From assembly GCA_019636845.1 (NCBI GenBank), contig JAHBWV010000001.1, positions 1-64,000 of the forward strand: a DNA stretch of 64,000 nucleotides, given 5' to 3'. The notes below the pieces were generated by a model. It was not told the DNA's origin. It searched no databases and saw only the letters and a program-made list of their open reading frames with translations. Shown here one piece after another: positions 18,216 through 27,767 of the stretch (the first letter of the stretch is position 1; each line of letters opens with the position of its first letter). A program made the position numbers and the translations under genes. This DNA comes from Phycisphaeraceae bacterium. GTDB lineage: Bacteria > Planctomycetota > Phycisphaerae > Phycisphaerales > UBA1924.

Positions 18216-20069
18216 TCACTTCACGCCCGCGAGTTTCCGCACCGTCATATCGAAGTTCTTCACCAGCGCGGCGTGGACCGCGTAGACGATCCCGATGTAC
18301 GCGCCCGCGCTGATGAAGCAGCCAATGGCAAGCGCGACGCGCGCAGAGGTGAGATCGTGCGATGAGATGGTCTGTGAGAGCATATCGGCAGGGTTGATGG
18401 TCGCGAAGAGTGCGGAGCCCGGACTCAGACCGGCGAGCGCGGGGCCGAGGAGGGAGAACTCGGAACCGGCCCGCCACCCGCACAAACCGACGAAGGCAGA
18501 GACCGCCGCGACGATGCCGACGGATGCAACGACGGAGCCGAGCGTTCCCTTGCTCTTGAGCGACCAGTGGAGCCCGACGATGGCGCAGAAGGCGATGTAG
18601 GGGACGACGACGATGGGGAGGATGAGTGCGGCTTCGGGCAGCACGATGGGGTGGGTGAACTGCTTGGCGAGCGCGATGGAGGTGATCATGGCGCTGTCAT
18701 CGCGCCCGAGCCCACCCGTCAGGGCGTAGAGCGAGGCGAAGGCGACGGTGCCGAGCGGAACGGCGAGCAGCGGGAGCAGATAGGCGATAAGGCCGCGTAG
18801 TTTGCCGGTGAGGTACGCGCTGGGCGTGATGGGTGTGGTCAGGAGCAGATCGAGCGTGCCATCCTCGCGCTCGCGGGTGACGGCGGTCGCAGCCATGGTG
18901 ATCGCCAGCAGCGTGATGACGCCGAGCTCGGCGGTGACGGTGGTGAGGAGCGCGAGTTGGAACGAGGCGGGCGCCATCGAGCCGGTGTGATAGAGGAAGA
19001 CCAGTCCGAGCCCGAAGAGGCCGCCGAGGGCGATGAAAGACCAGCGGGCGATCGACTTGGGGAGGGAGGCGTTGCGTGCCGCGGCTTCGCGCCACGCGAT
19101 GGGGTTTGCCCAGGGTGTGCGTGGCGGGCGGTGCTCCGCGCCCTTGGCGCCGAGGCGGAACAGACGCCTGTGGATCGGGACGCCGCTTGCGCCCGCGCCG
19201 ATCGTCTGGAGACCGCCGGCCCGGACGGTGATGGTGCTCGCGATGAGAAGGAAGAGCGAGAGGATGAGGCCGCCGACGTTTGAGGTGGTGACGGGGCGGA
19301 CGTACAGCCAGTGCTGGATGCCGGTGAAGGTGCCGAGCGGGGCGGTGGGGTATGAAGAGGGGGAGAGCATGGCTCGGAGCGCGAGGAAGGGGTTGAAGGC
19401 GGTGAGGATCGTGACGCCCTGCCCGTTGGGGTTGAGGCCGCTGTTGCGCAGGTATGAGTCAAGACCGATCGTGACGGCGAGGTAGGTGACGACCGCGACA
19501 TAAAAGAAGAAGACGGACCGCTTGCCGACGACGCGGCTGACCGCGAGCGCGATGGCGATGGAACCGACGACGAGCGCGGCGGTCGCCGCGATGAGATAAC
19601 TGGCGAAGATCGACTTCCCGGGCACGCCCCCGAAGTACTGCGTGAGCGCGAACAGGGGGAGCGAGGCGAAGAGGAGCGCGAGGATGAAGAACAGGCGCCC
19701 GAGGAGGTTGCCGAGGACGATCTCAAGAGGTCCGAGGGGCGTGGTGAGCAGGACTTCCCACGTCCTCGGGCTGGCTTCTTGCGCGATCGCGCCGGCCATG
19801 AAGACAGGCGCGATGACGCAGATGAGCGCGATCTGGAGGTAGGCGATGAAGGTGAAGCTCGACGCGCCCACCGCGGCAAGCGTGCGGTAGTCGAGGTCTC
19901 CGGAGCCGGCCTTGGCAAGGATGAGCCAGAGGAGGACGATGATGAGCGCCGCGAGGTAACCCGAGCGGATCAGCATGTGGCGCGTGCGGCGCGAGCCGTT
20001 CTGCACGAGGCGGACGGCGATCGGGTTGGTGGGGCCGAGGCGCAGCAGCCACCGGAGGATCACGGGCAT
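18216..20069 (-). CDS. ABC-2 type transporter permease
   Basis: A 617-residue integral membrane protein with about twelve hydrophobic segments in two sets, one within residues 35-250 and one within 330-600. The motif AGAIAQEASPRTWEVLLTTP and its repeat AATAVTREREDGTLDLLLTT are the cytoplasmic coupling sequences of ABC-2 permeases, present twice, so this is a fused double permease. No ATP-binding subunit is beside it, so that partner must be elsewhere. It follows a small anchored protein at 20139-20726 by 69 bp on the same strand and the two may be co-transcribed. Confidence 0.82.
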   Translation of the reverse strand: MPVILRWLLRLGPTNPIAVRLVQNGSRRTRHMLIRSGYLAALIIVLLWLILAKAGSGDLDYRTLAAVGASSFTFIAYLQIALICVIAPVFMAGAIAQEASPRTWEVLLTTPLGPLEIVLGNLLGRLFFILALLFASLPLFALTQYFGGVPGKSIFASYLIAATAALVVGSIAIALAVSRVVGKRSVFFFYVAVVTYLAVTIGLDSYLRNSGLNPNGQGVTILTAFNPFLALRAMLSPSSYPTAPLGTFTGIQHWLYVRPVTTSNVGGLILSLFLLIASTITVRAGGLQTIGAGASGVPIHRRLFRLGAKGAEHRPPRTPWANPIAWREAAARNASLPKSIARWSFIALGGLFGLGLVFLYHTGSMAPASFQLALLTTVTAELGVITLLAITMAATAVTREREDGTLDLLLTTPITPSAYLTGKLRGLIAYLLPLLAVPLGTVAFASLYALTGGLGRDDSAMITSIALAKQFTHPIVLPEAALILPIVVVPYIAFCAIVGLHWSLKSKGTLGSVVASVGIVAAVSAFVGLCGWRAGSEFSLLGPALAGLSPGSALFATINPADMLSQTISSHDLTSARVALAIGCFISAGAYIGIVYAVHAALVKNFDMTVRKLAGVK

Positions 20070-20138
20070 GGAGCGATCATAGAGCCAAATCGGCTGTGGC
20101 GGAGCGGATGGTTCCGTCAGCGTCTGCGCACGCGCGGA

Positions 20139-20726
20139 TCACCGTCGGTCGAGATCATCGGCAAGCATGAGGCGTCCGGGTCCGCTGGCGGTGAGGGAGT
20201 CCCAGTCGAGTTTGGGGAAGAGGGACTTGAGGTCCTCGATGGTGATGCGTGTGGCGAGGTGGGTTCCGGTGCGGTCGATCGCGGTGTAGGCGATGACGGG
20301 CTCGCCGAAGCGGTTCTCGCGGGCCTCGATGCGGATCAGCAGGCCCTCGCTCTCGAGCGTGCCGATCGACCGCCAGGAATCGGAACCGGCCCCTGTGGGG
20401 GATTCGGATGTGATGCGCTGGGAGGGTTTCACCGCGCCGGATTCGAGCACGATCTGGCGGAGCTGCTCGGCGGGTATGGTGCGGATGGAAGCCGCATCGC
20501 TGGCATAGACACCCTGCGGCTCGGGCTTGAAGACCATGAACGAGCCGACGAGCGTGGCAAGGCCGAGCGCGAGCGTCACCTTGAATGGGGAGACGAAGCG
20601 GGAGCGGGCAGGGGTGCTGGAGGGTGTATGGGGGGTGCAGTCGCACTCCTCCGCGCACGAGGGGGGGGCCTCGGTCTGGATCGCGCCTTCGATGGTCACG
20701 TCGTGCTGATGGGGGTCGAAGGTCAT
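20139..20726 (-). CDS. Single-pass membrane protein of unknown function
   Basis: A 195-residue protein. ATG 20726 is chosen because AGGAG lies 8 bases upstream; the open frame beyond is Arg-rich and non-coding. The N-terminus contains a short Cys cluster (CAEECDC), then one hydrophobic segment (FKVTLALGLATLVGSFMVF, residues about 48-66), then an outside domain of about 125 residues with LKSLFPKLDWDSLTASGPGR near the end. No known domain is recognised. The predicted N-in topology and small globular domain suggest an envelope accessory protein. Confidence 0.75.
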   Translation of the reverse strand: MTFDPHQHDVTIEGAIQTEAPPSCAEECDCTPHTPSSTPARSRFVSPFKVTLALGLATLVGSFMVFKPEPQGVYASDAASIRTIPAEQLRQIVLESGAVKPSQRITSESPTGAGSDSWRSIGTLESEGLLIRIEARENRFGEPVIAYTAIDRTGTHLATRITIEDLKSLFPKLDWDSLTASGPGRLMLADDLDRR

Positions 20727-21038
20727 CGTCCGGCTCCTGGGTCGTCGCGTGGCTGCTTGAAAGAGAGAATCGGATACAACCGGGCGGATGCGACGATCTT
20801 CGCGAGCCGGGTGTGCGCCTCGGCAGAGCGTGCGCGGGTTACACCGTTCATATCGGCTCAGGTCGGCTGCAGGGTCGTATTCTCGGACGGGTCGTGATGC
20901 GGGGTGCGAGCGTGGGGGGTGTGAGCGTGGGGGTGACGTGTGGCCGGGGGAGCGGTCTGTTGCGGGGCGTGATCGGGCGGCCGCTTCGCGCATACAGTTG
21001 GGCTCGCGGACCGGTCGAGAGGCCGCCGCGAGCACGAC
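20727..21038. other. Intergenic region upstream of tRNA-Glu
   Basis: 312 bp between the start of a minus-strand gene and the tRNA. A pair of near-identical 15-mers, GTGCGAGCGTGGGGG and GTGTGAGCGTGGGGG, lies side by side at about 20904-20935. Promoters for both flanking genes must lie here, but I see no convincing -35/-10 pair. Confidence 0.4.
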
Positions 21039-21113
21039 GGCCCCGTCGTCTAGCCTGGTCCAGGACACCACCCTTTCACGGTGGACACGCGGGTTCGAAT
21101 CCCGCCGGGGTCA
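21039..21113 (+). tRNA. trnE: tRNA-Glu (anticodon TTC)
   Basis: 75 nt folding as a cloverleaf. The acceptor stem is GGCCCCG with CGGGGTC (one G-T pair), the anticodon stem is CCACC/GGTGG at 21068-21072 and 21080-21084 around loop CTTTCAC with anticodon TTC at 21075-21077, and the T-arm is GCGGG-TTCGAAT-CCCGC. The CCA end is not encoded. It reads glutamate codons GAA/GAG. The following minus-strand gene ends only 15 bp past its 3' end. Confidence 0.95.
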
Positions 21114-21128
21114 CTTTCTTGGGATCTT

Positions 21129-24100
21129 TCAGCTGGAGCGTATCTGCTCCAGGATGGACGGGTCCTTGATCTCCCCATCGCGCGCGAAAAGCAGGATCTT
21201 GCTGAGGATTTCGGCGGTCTTTGGGTCGTCGTCTGCAAACGGGAGAAAGAGCCGGCCCCGGTGTTGGGCACCCACGGCGACGACTTCGATGGAGCCGCCG
21301 GGGAGCATGTGGACGACGCCGCTTCCGAGATGGACGCTGTAATCGGCACGCTCGCCGGTGATGATCGCGTGGGCGTTCTTGATCCTGACGTTGCCAAGCT
21401 TCAGCAGCGAGCAAGTCTCTCGCGCGAGTGCGGCGCGGGTCTCGAGTGTCGACTCGCTCGCCTCCGGGTCGACGCCCCCCCGGTGCGCAACGCTGACTGC
21501 CAGGTCGACATCGCGCATCACCTCGCTGAACACACGGGGCGGAACATCTCTGAGCTTGATCGGGTCGTACGAGCCGAGGGGACGGAAGGTGACAGACTGG
21601 ACGGTCAGCCCCTCGACCTCGGCCGGTGTGTAGAAGTGTTCGTCGAACGAGAGGAACGCACGGACACGCTGGTGATGGAAGGTGCGTTGCACCCCGTCGT
21701 CGGGGCGGACGACCCATCCGCGAGACCCCAGCAGCGCGATCGCCTGGCGCGGCTGCACCTGGTGGCCTGCGTAGCGTGTGCTCTCGGCCCTGCCCTTCTT
21801 CTCGGCGGGAGTCGGAACGTAGAGCTCGCGGAAGATCTGTTTGAAGGGCTGGATGCGCTCGGATGCAAAGCACTCGCGCTGCAATGCGGACCAGTCTCCG
21901 GATTCGAGCAGGTCATGGGGGTGCGCGATGCGGAAGGACTCCTTCTCGGGGAGCGCAATTGTCTTGCCGTCGCGCCCGCGAAGTCGCGTCGCGCCCGACT
22001 CGGCATAACCCAGCCGGGGCAATCTGCTGTCGCCGACAAGGACGAGCCGCTCGAGCATGGGGCGGAGGACGGGATGAGCGCAAAGGGAACGCAGTTCGGC
22101 GCCTGAGAAGAGATCGCCGCGGCACATCGCGGCTTCGAGTGACTGGCGCACGCGTGACTTCTGCTTCTTGAGTTCACGCGAGCGTTCCAGCAGTTCGGCG
22201 ATCTCCGGGCTCTTCTTCGACGCTGGTGGAATCGAGGCAAGACGCTTGCCCTTTTTCTCACAAGCCACCGACACGCCGCCGGTCTCGTCGATGGAGAGTG
22301 TGACGGTGATGTCGCCGACCTTCTTCGTAAGCGAGCCATCGCTCAGATCGCCTGAGGCCTCGATCTCCATGGCCCACTGCAGGCGCTGGGGGTCGGTGTA
22401 TCCGGCGGTTCGGGCGAGATTGTCAAGACCGATCTCGACCGCGCGTTTCTCCGACGCCTGCAGCATGGAGCCGCCGTGCTTGCGGCTGGTGCGGCGCATC
22501 TCCTGCATCACGAGGTATCGATCCTTCAGTTCCCTGCGCCCGGCGTCGCCGGAGGGAAGGGGAACCAGACCAAGGGCGCGGACGGCATCCTGCGTGCGCT
22601 TGGTCGCAATGGCTTTCTTCAGGTCGGCAGACTTCGTGCGTCCGAGGATGGCGTCGGCAAAGACCTGGGCGCGTTTGTGGTTAGCCCCGGCCGCCGCGGC
22701 TTTGGCGAGTGCGTAGACCTGATTCCATCGCTTCTCGCCGAGGGCCTTGTAGATTCGCAAGAACCACGCGCGATCGACCGCGCCGTCCTTGAAGTCCTCA
22801 CGATCGACGACGGTGCGTTCCGCGACTCGCGAGCGCCAGACGGTGCGGACTTCATCCGCGTATGACATCTGCGATTCGCTGTTCTTGGCGTGGGCGTGGA
22901 TCCACCAGGACGCGTCCTCCAGCCCTACCCAGCCGAGGTGTCGCTCGACGTGGCCGGCCCACTGAGGTGCGTAGAGCGCGAGCTCAACGAGGCGCGTCTC
23001 GGAGAGGTCGTGCTGCCGGACGAGTTGGCTGAATGAGGCGTCGGTGTCTTCGGACGCGGGGAGGGAGTAAACAATGAGGCGGCAGAGGGAAGTGGACCGG
23101 TCTGTGCCGTAGAGGTAGCCCCGCTTGAGCGACCGTCCCTTTAGTGCGGCGATGGCGCGCAGAGCGATGCTCGCGCCTTCGAAGAGCTCGAGTTCTTCCA
23201 CAACTGGCGTCGCGGCGGTTATCGCATCGCCCCGGGTGATCTCGATCTCGGCAGCCCGCTCCCTTATCTTCTTCAAGCCGTCGATCACGACCTGGCAATG
23301 GTACCGACCTGAGAGATGCGGGCCGATGCTCCACCTGTGCATGATGTGGTCGCGCCACTCTTCGCCCTCGTGCTCTTGGACCGCAAGGCGGAAGAAGTCG
23401 ATCTCGTCAGCCTCGTTCGCGTTTGCGGCGGCGACGAACTCGACGAGGTTGGGGCGCGGCATGTTCCCAGTCGGGTGGCTGCTCCAGCTATGCCCGCGCT
23501 GGTTGCGACTCTTCGCCCGTATCTCCTCCAAGGGACCGCGCAGCACCCGCAGGTAATAGTCGGGCCACGCGGCATCCACCATGCGGTAGAGCCGATAGAG
23601 CCGAATTCGAGCAGCGGCGGCGCTATCTCCGGGGAGCGCGGGAATGAGAGTGTGAATGTATCGGGCCCACGACTCGAAGGGCAGCTCGATCGCCGTCGAC
23701 TTCGGACAAGTCCGACGATCGCTCTCATTGCCGGGAATGCGATCAATGAAACTGCCCCTGGCAATCGCGCCTTCGGCTTGATGGAGCAGCGTGTCCACCG
23801 TCGGTGACTCGAGCAAACGAAACATGAGCCATCTGATGATGTGTGCGGCCAACGGCAGCGGCGCTCTCGGCGCTGGTGTTGGCAAGATGGCCTTGATGCT
23901 GGAGCGCCACTTGCCTCGATCTCCCCATCCGCCGCAGTCTATATAGACGTCGATGAGCCACGCGAGCAGGAGGACACGTGTAGCCGATTCTCCACAGGCC
24001 GTGGCCTGACTATTCCACCAGCCGAGCCATAGTTCCGCGTGCTGCATCTCACCAAGATCGAGACTGCCGTCCGCAGTTCGGTATGACGTCCATTGAGAGC

Positions 24101-26261
24101 GTCTGCCCTCTCCATCGCCCGGATTCCATAACTGGTACGGGTAGGCTCCCCCTAGCACCATGTCCTGACTTGGATCCTCGAGATCTCTCGAACCGGAGAT
24201 CGGCAGATCTCGATTGGCCTGCATCAGCCGCTCCAGCGACATGAGCATCTCGATCGCCTCGCGCGTCATCACCAGCGGCTCAAACGCCCGCGGCTTGGGC
24301 ACCGAGTCCGGCGGGATCAGCACGCGATCTGGCGGCACGAGGCCGAGGCAATCGCGAAGCGTGGGCACCACGATGTGACCCTTGCGAGCAGTCGCCAGGA
24401 GCGATTCCACGCGGGCATCCGGTTTCTTGTTCTTGGTTGAGCCGGCGAGTGCATCTGATGCACGCCTCGCCTCTGCCGCCACGCGATCGACCGATCGCTT
24501 CTTCCCCATCATCTGGGCAAGGATCTCTGCGCCGGCCAGATGCTGCTCAACGCTCTTGAGTCCCAAGAGGCGCCGCGCGCTCGCGAGCGCATCCTCATCG
24601 CTCTGGGTCAGCAGCCGCTCGATCCCCTTGGTGCGGATGTCCGATGCCTTTCGGGCGAGCAGATACTCGATCCGGTCTCGCTCCGCGGGTGTGAGCGGGT
24701 GGGGCGAAAGAGCCCTGAACGCGGCATCGCGTGCTTCTGCCGAGGCGTCGCCCAGGAGCGAGATCAGCGCGGCCTGCCCCTCGGGCTTCAGCGGACCGGC
24801 CTTGCCCGGCTTCGATTCGGTCGCTTGCCTGAGAGACTGGGCCAGACCGATGCCGAGCGCGACCTCGCGTCGTTCTTTCGGGCCGAGTTTATCCAGCCGT
24901 GGAACGAGCTCGTCTTTCCGGCTCGCGGGCGCGACCCGCACGAGCGGGCCGCCGACGAACGCGGTGCTGAGCGTCTCCGCCGTCCACGGCCAGATGATCG
25001 GCTCGAGCTTGCGAGGTCTGGCGGCGGCGACGCGATCGAGCACACGCGCCAGCGCATCGAAGAGTGCCTCGGTCTTGAATGAATCCGGAGCACCGATAGG
25101 CGCGGCGCGCTCAACGGCCCGAACAGCCCCCGCGACCACGCGCTCGTCCGCGTCCTTCAATCCGGCCAGGATTACCTGCATGAACTCCGGTGCGCACGCC
25201 ATCTGCGAGATCGCGACCGCAGCGAAACGCCGTTCCGGATTTGTGTCCATGACAAGTTGCGCCGCTCGCTTGGCCGCGGCGTCCAGATCGCGGAACGCGA
25301 CACACCAGAGTGCCATGTATGCCTCTTCGCCGCTGCCCGACGCGAGGGCCTTGTCGCGAGCCCCGTCATTGGTGAGATACAGGTACGCGCGCTCGACCTG
25401 CTTCTGGATCACCGCCGGGCCGATCGAATCCCATCGCAACCCGAACCACACGTCCGCCGCCCGCACCACCGATGAGAAGCGGACCAGCCGCTCCTCCATG
25501 ATCAGGTGTAGGAACCTGACGAACGCGTCGGGGTGGCACTCATGGATCGACTCGAGGATCGCCTGACGCAGCCCTTCTTCGCGTTTGCCGTTGAGCAGCA
25601 GATCGGCGACGAACTCCCACGCCGCGGGCCGCTCGGACATGAGCAGGGCGGCGATGACATTGATCGACATCTCGCCGACGGGGTGGGTGTTCGTGGCGGA
25701 TGCCTTGAGGATCTCGAAGACGCGATCGCTTGTCTTGTCGCCGATGTCGATCGCGCCCGCGAGCACCGCCGCGACATGGCAGTCGTACCCGCCTATGTGC
25801 GTGATCCACGCCGCGAGCCACTCGGGATCCGGGTCATAGCCGACGAGCGCCCCGACGACATCCGTGAACCAGACGCCGCGTGTGAAGGTCAGGTGTCGCC
25901 TGGTTCTACCCGCACGGAATGGGACACGCGCACACCAGTAGTTGGTCTCGATGAAGACGGCCCGGCGGGCCAGATCACGCCACGCCCGATCAAGTGCCGG
26001 TGCCAGTTTCGGAAAGACCGCCTTAAAGAGCGCGAGCCGCTCTGCATCGGAGAGCCCCTCAATCTCCTTGCCGATCGCCCGGTGCTCAGCATCCGAGGGC
26101 GAGTTCCGATGATTCCCCTTCTTGATCGTCAGCGCGATCTTGGCCGCCGTCGCCGTGCGATCCAGTATGACGCCGGGGATTTTGGCGCGACGATCGCGCA
26201 GCCAGTGGCTCTCGTTCTTCGCGTGGAACTTCTCGAGTTGCTCGGTGCGATCATTCCGCAT
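21129..26261 (-). CDS. Very large DUF4132-family protein
   Basis: A 1710-residue soluble protein. The start at 26261 (MRNDRTEQLEKFHAKNESHW) follows GGGAGGA. Residues about 1-420 contain HEAT-like helical repeats (AAKRAAQLVMDTNPERRFAA and VILAGLKDADERVVAGAVRAV). Residues about 1230-1480 correspond to the DUF4132 domain (LQWAMEIEASGDLSDGSLTK, with VGDITVTLSIDETGG after it). The C-terminal 100 residues (VVHMLPGGSIEVVAVGAQHR and GRLFLPFADDDPKTAEILSK) are the conserved cap seen in this family. The family is related to E. coli MolR/YehI, of unproven biochemical function. There is no signal peptide, membrane segment or obvious nucleotide-binding loop. A 142-residue gene lies 70 bp upstream on the same strand. 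Confidence 0.85.
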   Translation of the reverse strand: MRNDRTEQLEKFHAKNESHWLRDRRAKIPGVILDRTATAAKIALTIKKGNHRNSPSDAEHRAIGKEIEGLSDAERLALFKAVFPKLAPALDRAWRDLARRAVFIETNYWCARVPFRAGRTRRHLTFTRGVWFTDVVGALVGYDPDPEWLAAWITHIGGYDCHVAAVLAGAIDIGDKTSDRVFEILKASATNTHPVGEMSINVIAALLMSERPAAWEFVADLLLNGKREEGLRQAILESIHECHPDAFVRFLHLIMEERLVRFSSVVRAADVWFGLRWDSIGPAVIQKQVERAYLYLTNDGARDKALASGSGEEAYMALWCVAFRDLDAAAKRAAQLVMDTNPERRFAAVAISQMACAPEFMQVILAGLKDADERVVAGAVRAVERAAPIGAPDSFKTEALFDALARVLDRVAAARPRKLEPIIWPWTAETLSTAFVGGPLVRVAPASRKDELVPRLDKLGPKERREVALGIGLAQSLRQATESKPGKAGPLKPEGQAALISLLGDASAEARDAAFRALSPHPLTPAERDRIEYLLARKASDIRTKGIERLLTQSDEDALASARRLLGLKSVEQHLAGAEILAQMMGKKRSVDRVAAEARRASDALAGSTKNKKPDARVESLLATARKGHIVVPTLRDCLGLVPPDRVLIPPDSVPKPRAFEPLVMTREAIEMLMSLERLMQANRDLPISGSRDLEDPSQDMVLGGAYPYQLWNPGDGEGRRSQWTSYRTADGSLDLGEMQHAELWLGWWNSQATACGESATRVLLLAWLIDVYIDCGGWGDRGKWRSSIKAILPTPAPRAPLPLAAHIIRWLMFRLLESPTVDTLLHQAEGAIARGSFIDRIPGNESDRRTCPKSTAIELPFESWARYIHTLIPALPGDSAAAARIRLYRLYRMVDAAWPDYYLRVLRGPLEEIRAKSRNQRGHSWSSHPTGNMPRPNLVEFVAAANANEADEIDFFRLAVQEHEGEEWRDHIMHRWSIGPHLSGRYHCQVVIDGLKKIRERAAEIEITRGDAITAATPVVEELELFEGASIALRAIAALKGRSLKRGYLYGTDRSTSLCRLIVYSLPASEDTDASFSQLVRQHDLSETRLVELALYAPQWAGHVERHLGWVGLEDASWWIHAHAKNSESQMSYADEVRTVWRSRVAERTVVDREDFKDGAVDRAWFLRIYKALGEKRWNQVYALAKAAAAGANHKRAQVFADAILGRTKSADLKKAIATKRTQDAVRALGLVPLPSGDAGRRELKDRYLVMQEMRRTSRKHGGSMLQASEKRAVEIGLDNLARTAGYTDPQRLQWAMEIEASGDLSDGSLTKKVGDITVTLSIDETGGVSVACEKKGKRLASIPPASKKSPEIAELLERSRELKKQKSRVRQSLEAAMCRGDLFSGAELRSLCAHPVLRPMLERLVLVGDSRLPRLGYAESGATRLRGRDGKTIALPEKESFRIAHPHDLLESGDWSALQRECFASERIQPFKQIFRELYVPTPAEKKGRAESTRYAGHQVQPRQAIALLGSRGWVVRPDDGVQRTFHHQRVRAFLSFDEHFYTPAEVEGLTVQSVTFRPLGSYDPIKLRDVPPRVFSEVMRDVDLAVSVAHRGGVDPEASESTLETRAALARETCSLLKLGNVRIKNAHAIITGERADYSVHLGSGVVHMLPGGSIEVVAVGAQHRGRLFLPFADDDPKTAEILSKILLFARDGEIKDPSILEQIRSS

Positions 26262-26331
26262 GTTCGGTCCTCCCTGGCGCAGCATTGCAACCCCGCATGT
26301 TCGCGCGGGCTGGATACGTTATCAGATTCGG

Positions 26332-26760
26332 TCATGCCCCTGCAAGGAATGTGAGACGGATGAAAACGATCCGGGAGTCCGGACGGAGCCGCACAACCCG
26401 GTCCAGGTCCTTGTACTCCTCCTCGTCGATCACCACCAGGTAGAGCCCGTCCTTAAACGCCTCTAGTGCCGCGCCAATGGCCTCTTCCATGTTCACTCGC
26501 CGGGGGGTGAAGCGTCCCTCGGGTGAGACCCGTCCTTTCTCAAGCCCCTCTTCGATCTGGCGGGATGAGAGTACGCGGTCGAGCCGGCGCTCCGCTGCAC
26601 GCTCCGTGAACGACTTAGTCTCGATCCGTACGAGTTTCTCGATGAGCATTCGAAGCGTCAGATCTTCGCCCTCCTCGCCCCACTCCGGGCCGAGTGGTAT
26701 GGACCAGTCCGCGAAGAGCGGGCGCTTGGATCCGACGGTGTGTGCTGTGATCACCGGCAT
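26332..26760 (-). CDS. Small hypothetical protein upstream of the DUF4132 gene
   Basis: A 142-residue soluble protein beginning MPVITAHTVGSKRPLFADWS. It looks alpha/beta with two parts: an acidic helix-rich N-terminal half ending in SFTERAAERRLDRVLSSRQI, and a C-terminal half with YLVVIDEEEYKDLDRVVRLR and SRIVFIRLTFLAGA, which reads like paired strands. No catalytic motif is obvious. Spacing of 70 bp and the same direction suggest co-transcription with the giant downstream gene, so it is probably its functional partner. No strong ribosome binding site precedes the ATG. Family not recognised. Confidence 0.7.
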   Translation of the reverse strand: MPVITAHTVGSKRPLFADWSIPLGPEWGEEGEDLTLRMLIEKLVRIETKSFTERAAERRLDRVLSSRQIEEGLEKGRVSPEGRFTPRRVNMEEAIGAALEAFKDGLYLVVIDEEEYKDLDRVVRLRPDSRIVFIRLTFLAGA

Positions 26761-26806
26761 GGAATCAGCATATCGTGAGTCAGAGTGCCGCAGGACGAAA
26801 GTTGGA

Positions 26807-27427
26807 TCAGGGCGTGCCGGGGGGCACGTAAGCCGGCAGGTTGAGGTTGCGTGTCATGCCGAGCGCGCGGAGCGCGAAGGCAATGGCGATGCCCGTGCCC
26901 AGGCACGCCCACTCGGGCGCGTGGAGCGCGTCGAGCGCGACGTACGCGGCACTGCCCGCCAGTGCAGCCGTCAGGTAGATCTCGCGTTGCAGGATGATCG
27001 GCATTTCGTTCCGGATGATCTCGCGGATGACCCCGCCGCCGGTCGCGGTGAGTGCGCCCATGAGCGTCGCGGTGATGGGGCGTGCGCCGAGTTGCGTGGC
27101 GGTCGCGGCACCGATGACGGCGAAGAGCGCGAGCCCCACGGCGTCGGCCCAGAGGAGGGCGCGCCGTTTGCGTTCGACGGATGGCCCGAAACGGAAGGCG
27201 ATCGCGGCCCCGAGCATGCTGAGAAGAATGTAAACGGGCTGGTCGGCCCAGAAGACCTCGCCGCGCGCGAGGATGATGTCGCGGAGCGTCCCGCCGCCCA
27301 CGCCGGTGACAAAGGCCAAAAGGAAGAATCCCCCGATGTCGAGGCGTTTCTCTGCGGCGGCGAGCCCGCCCGCGATCGCGAAGACGAGCGTGCCGAGGTA
27401 GTCGCCGATCTGGATGAGGGGTGGCAT
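26807..27427 (-). CDS. TRIC channel / UPF0126 family membrane protein
   Basis: A 206-residue protein with seven hydrophobic helices. The two internally repeated glycine motifs are clear: AFVTGVGGGTLRDIILARG and GALTATGGGVIREIIRNEMP, as in the YicG/UPF0126 family, related to trimeric intracellular cation channels. The length is normal. It probably passes K+ or another small cation across the inner membrane as a trimer; some relatives are tied to glycine uptake. It is divergent from the small tautomerase gene, with 80 bp between the starts. Confidence 0.9.
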   Translation of the reverse strand: MPPLIQIGDYLGTLVFAIAGGLAAAEKRLDIGGFFLLAFVTGVGGGTLRDIILARGEVFWADQPVYILLSMLGAAIAFRFGPSVERKRRALLWADAVGLALFAVIGAATATQLGARPITATLMGALTATGGGVIREIIRNEMPIILQREIYLTAALAGSAAYVALDALHAPEWACLGTGIAIAFALRALGMTRNLNLPAYVPPGTP

Positions 27428-27507
27428 GGGGAGGGGCCTGCGGGTGATCCCGGCGTGACGGCGATGGGCGTGCGATCATCGTAACCAACGAACACGAAAG
27501 GAAGCCC

Positions 27508-27723
27508 ATGCCATACATCAATCTCAAGATCACGAAGGACGGCGTCACTCGCGAGCAGAAGCAGCGGATCGTGGAGGAATTCACCGACACGCTCGTGCGC
27601 GTGCTGGGGAAGAAGCCGGAGCAGACGCACATCGTGATCGACGAGGTGGAGACAGACAACTGGGGCTTCGCGGGGATGCTGACGACCGAGTATCGAGCGG
27701 CCCAGAAGGCGCGCGGGGGATAA
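27508..27723 (+). CDS. 4-oxalocrotonate tautomerase family protein
   Basis: A 71-residue protein. After removal of the initiator Met it begins with Pro (PYINLKITKDGVTREQKQRI), the catalytic base of this superfamily. The length and strand-helix-strand-helix plan match 2-hydroxymuconate/4-oxalocrotonate tautomerase, which works as a hexamer. AAAGGAAG precedes the ATG. No aromatic degradation genes are nearby, so the real substrate may differ. It converges with the large membrane protein downstream, with a G-rich 44-bp spacer between them. Confidence 0.88.
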   Translation: MPYINLKITKDGVTREQKQRIVEEFTDTLVRVLGKKPEQTHIVIDEVETDNWGFAGMLTTEYRAAQKARGG

Positions 27724-27767
27724 GGGGGATGAGGGGGGGGGAGAAAGGGTGGGGGGTGAGTGGTAGC

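Noticed and set aside
21039..26760. A prophage or integrative element at tRNA-Glu
   Set aside because: No integrase, attachment-site duplication or phage gene is visible; a partial repeat of the tRNA 3' end was not found around 26.8 kb.
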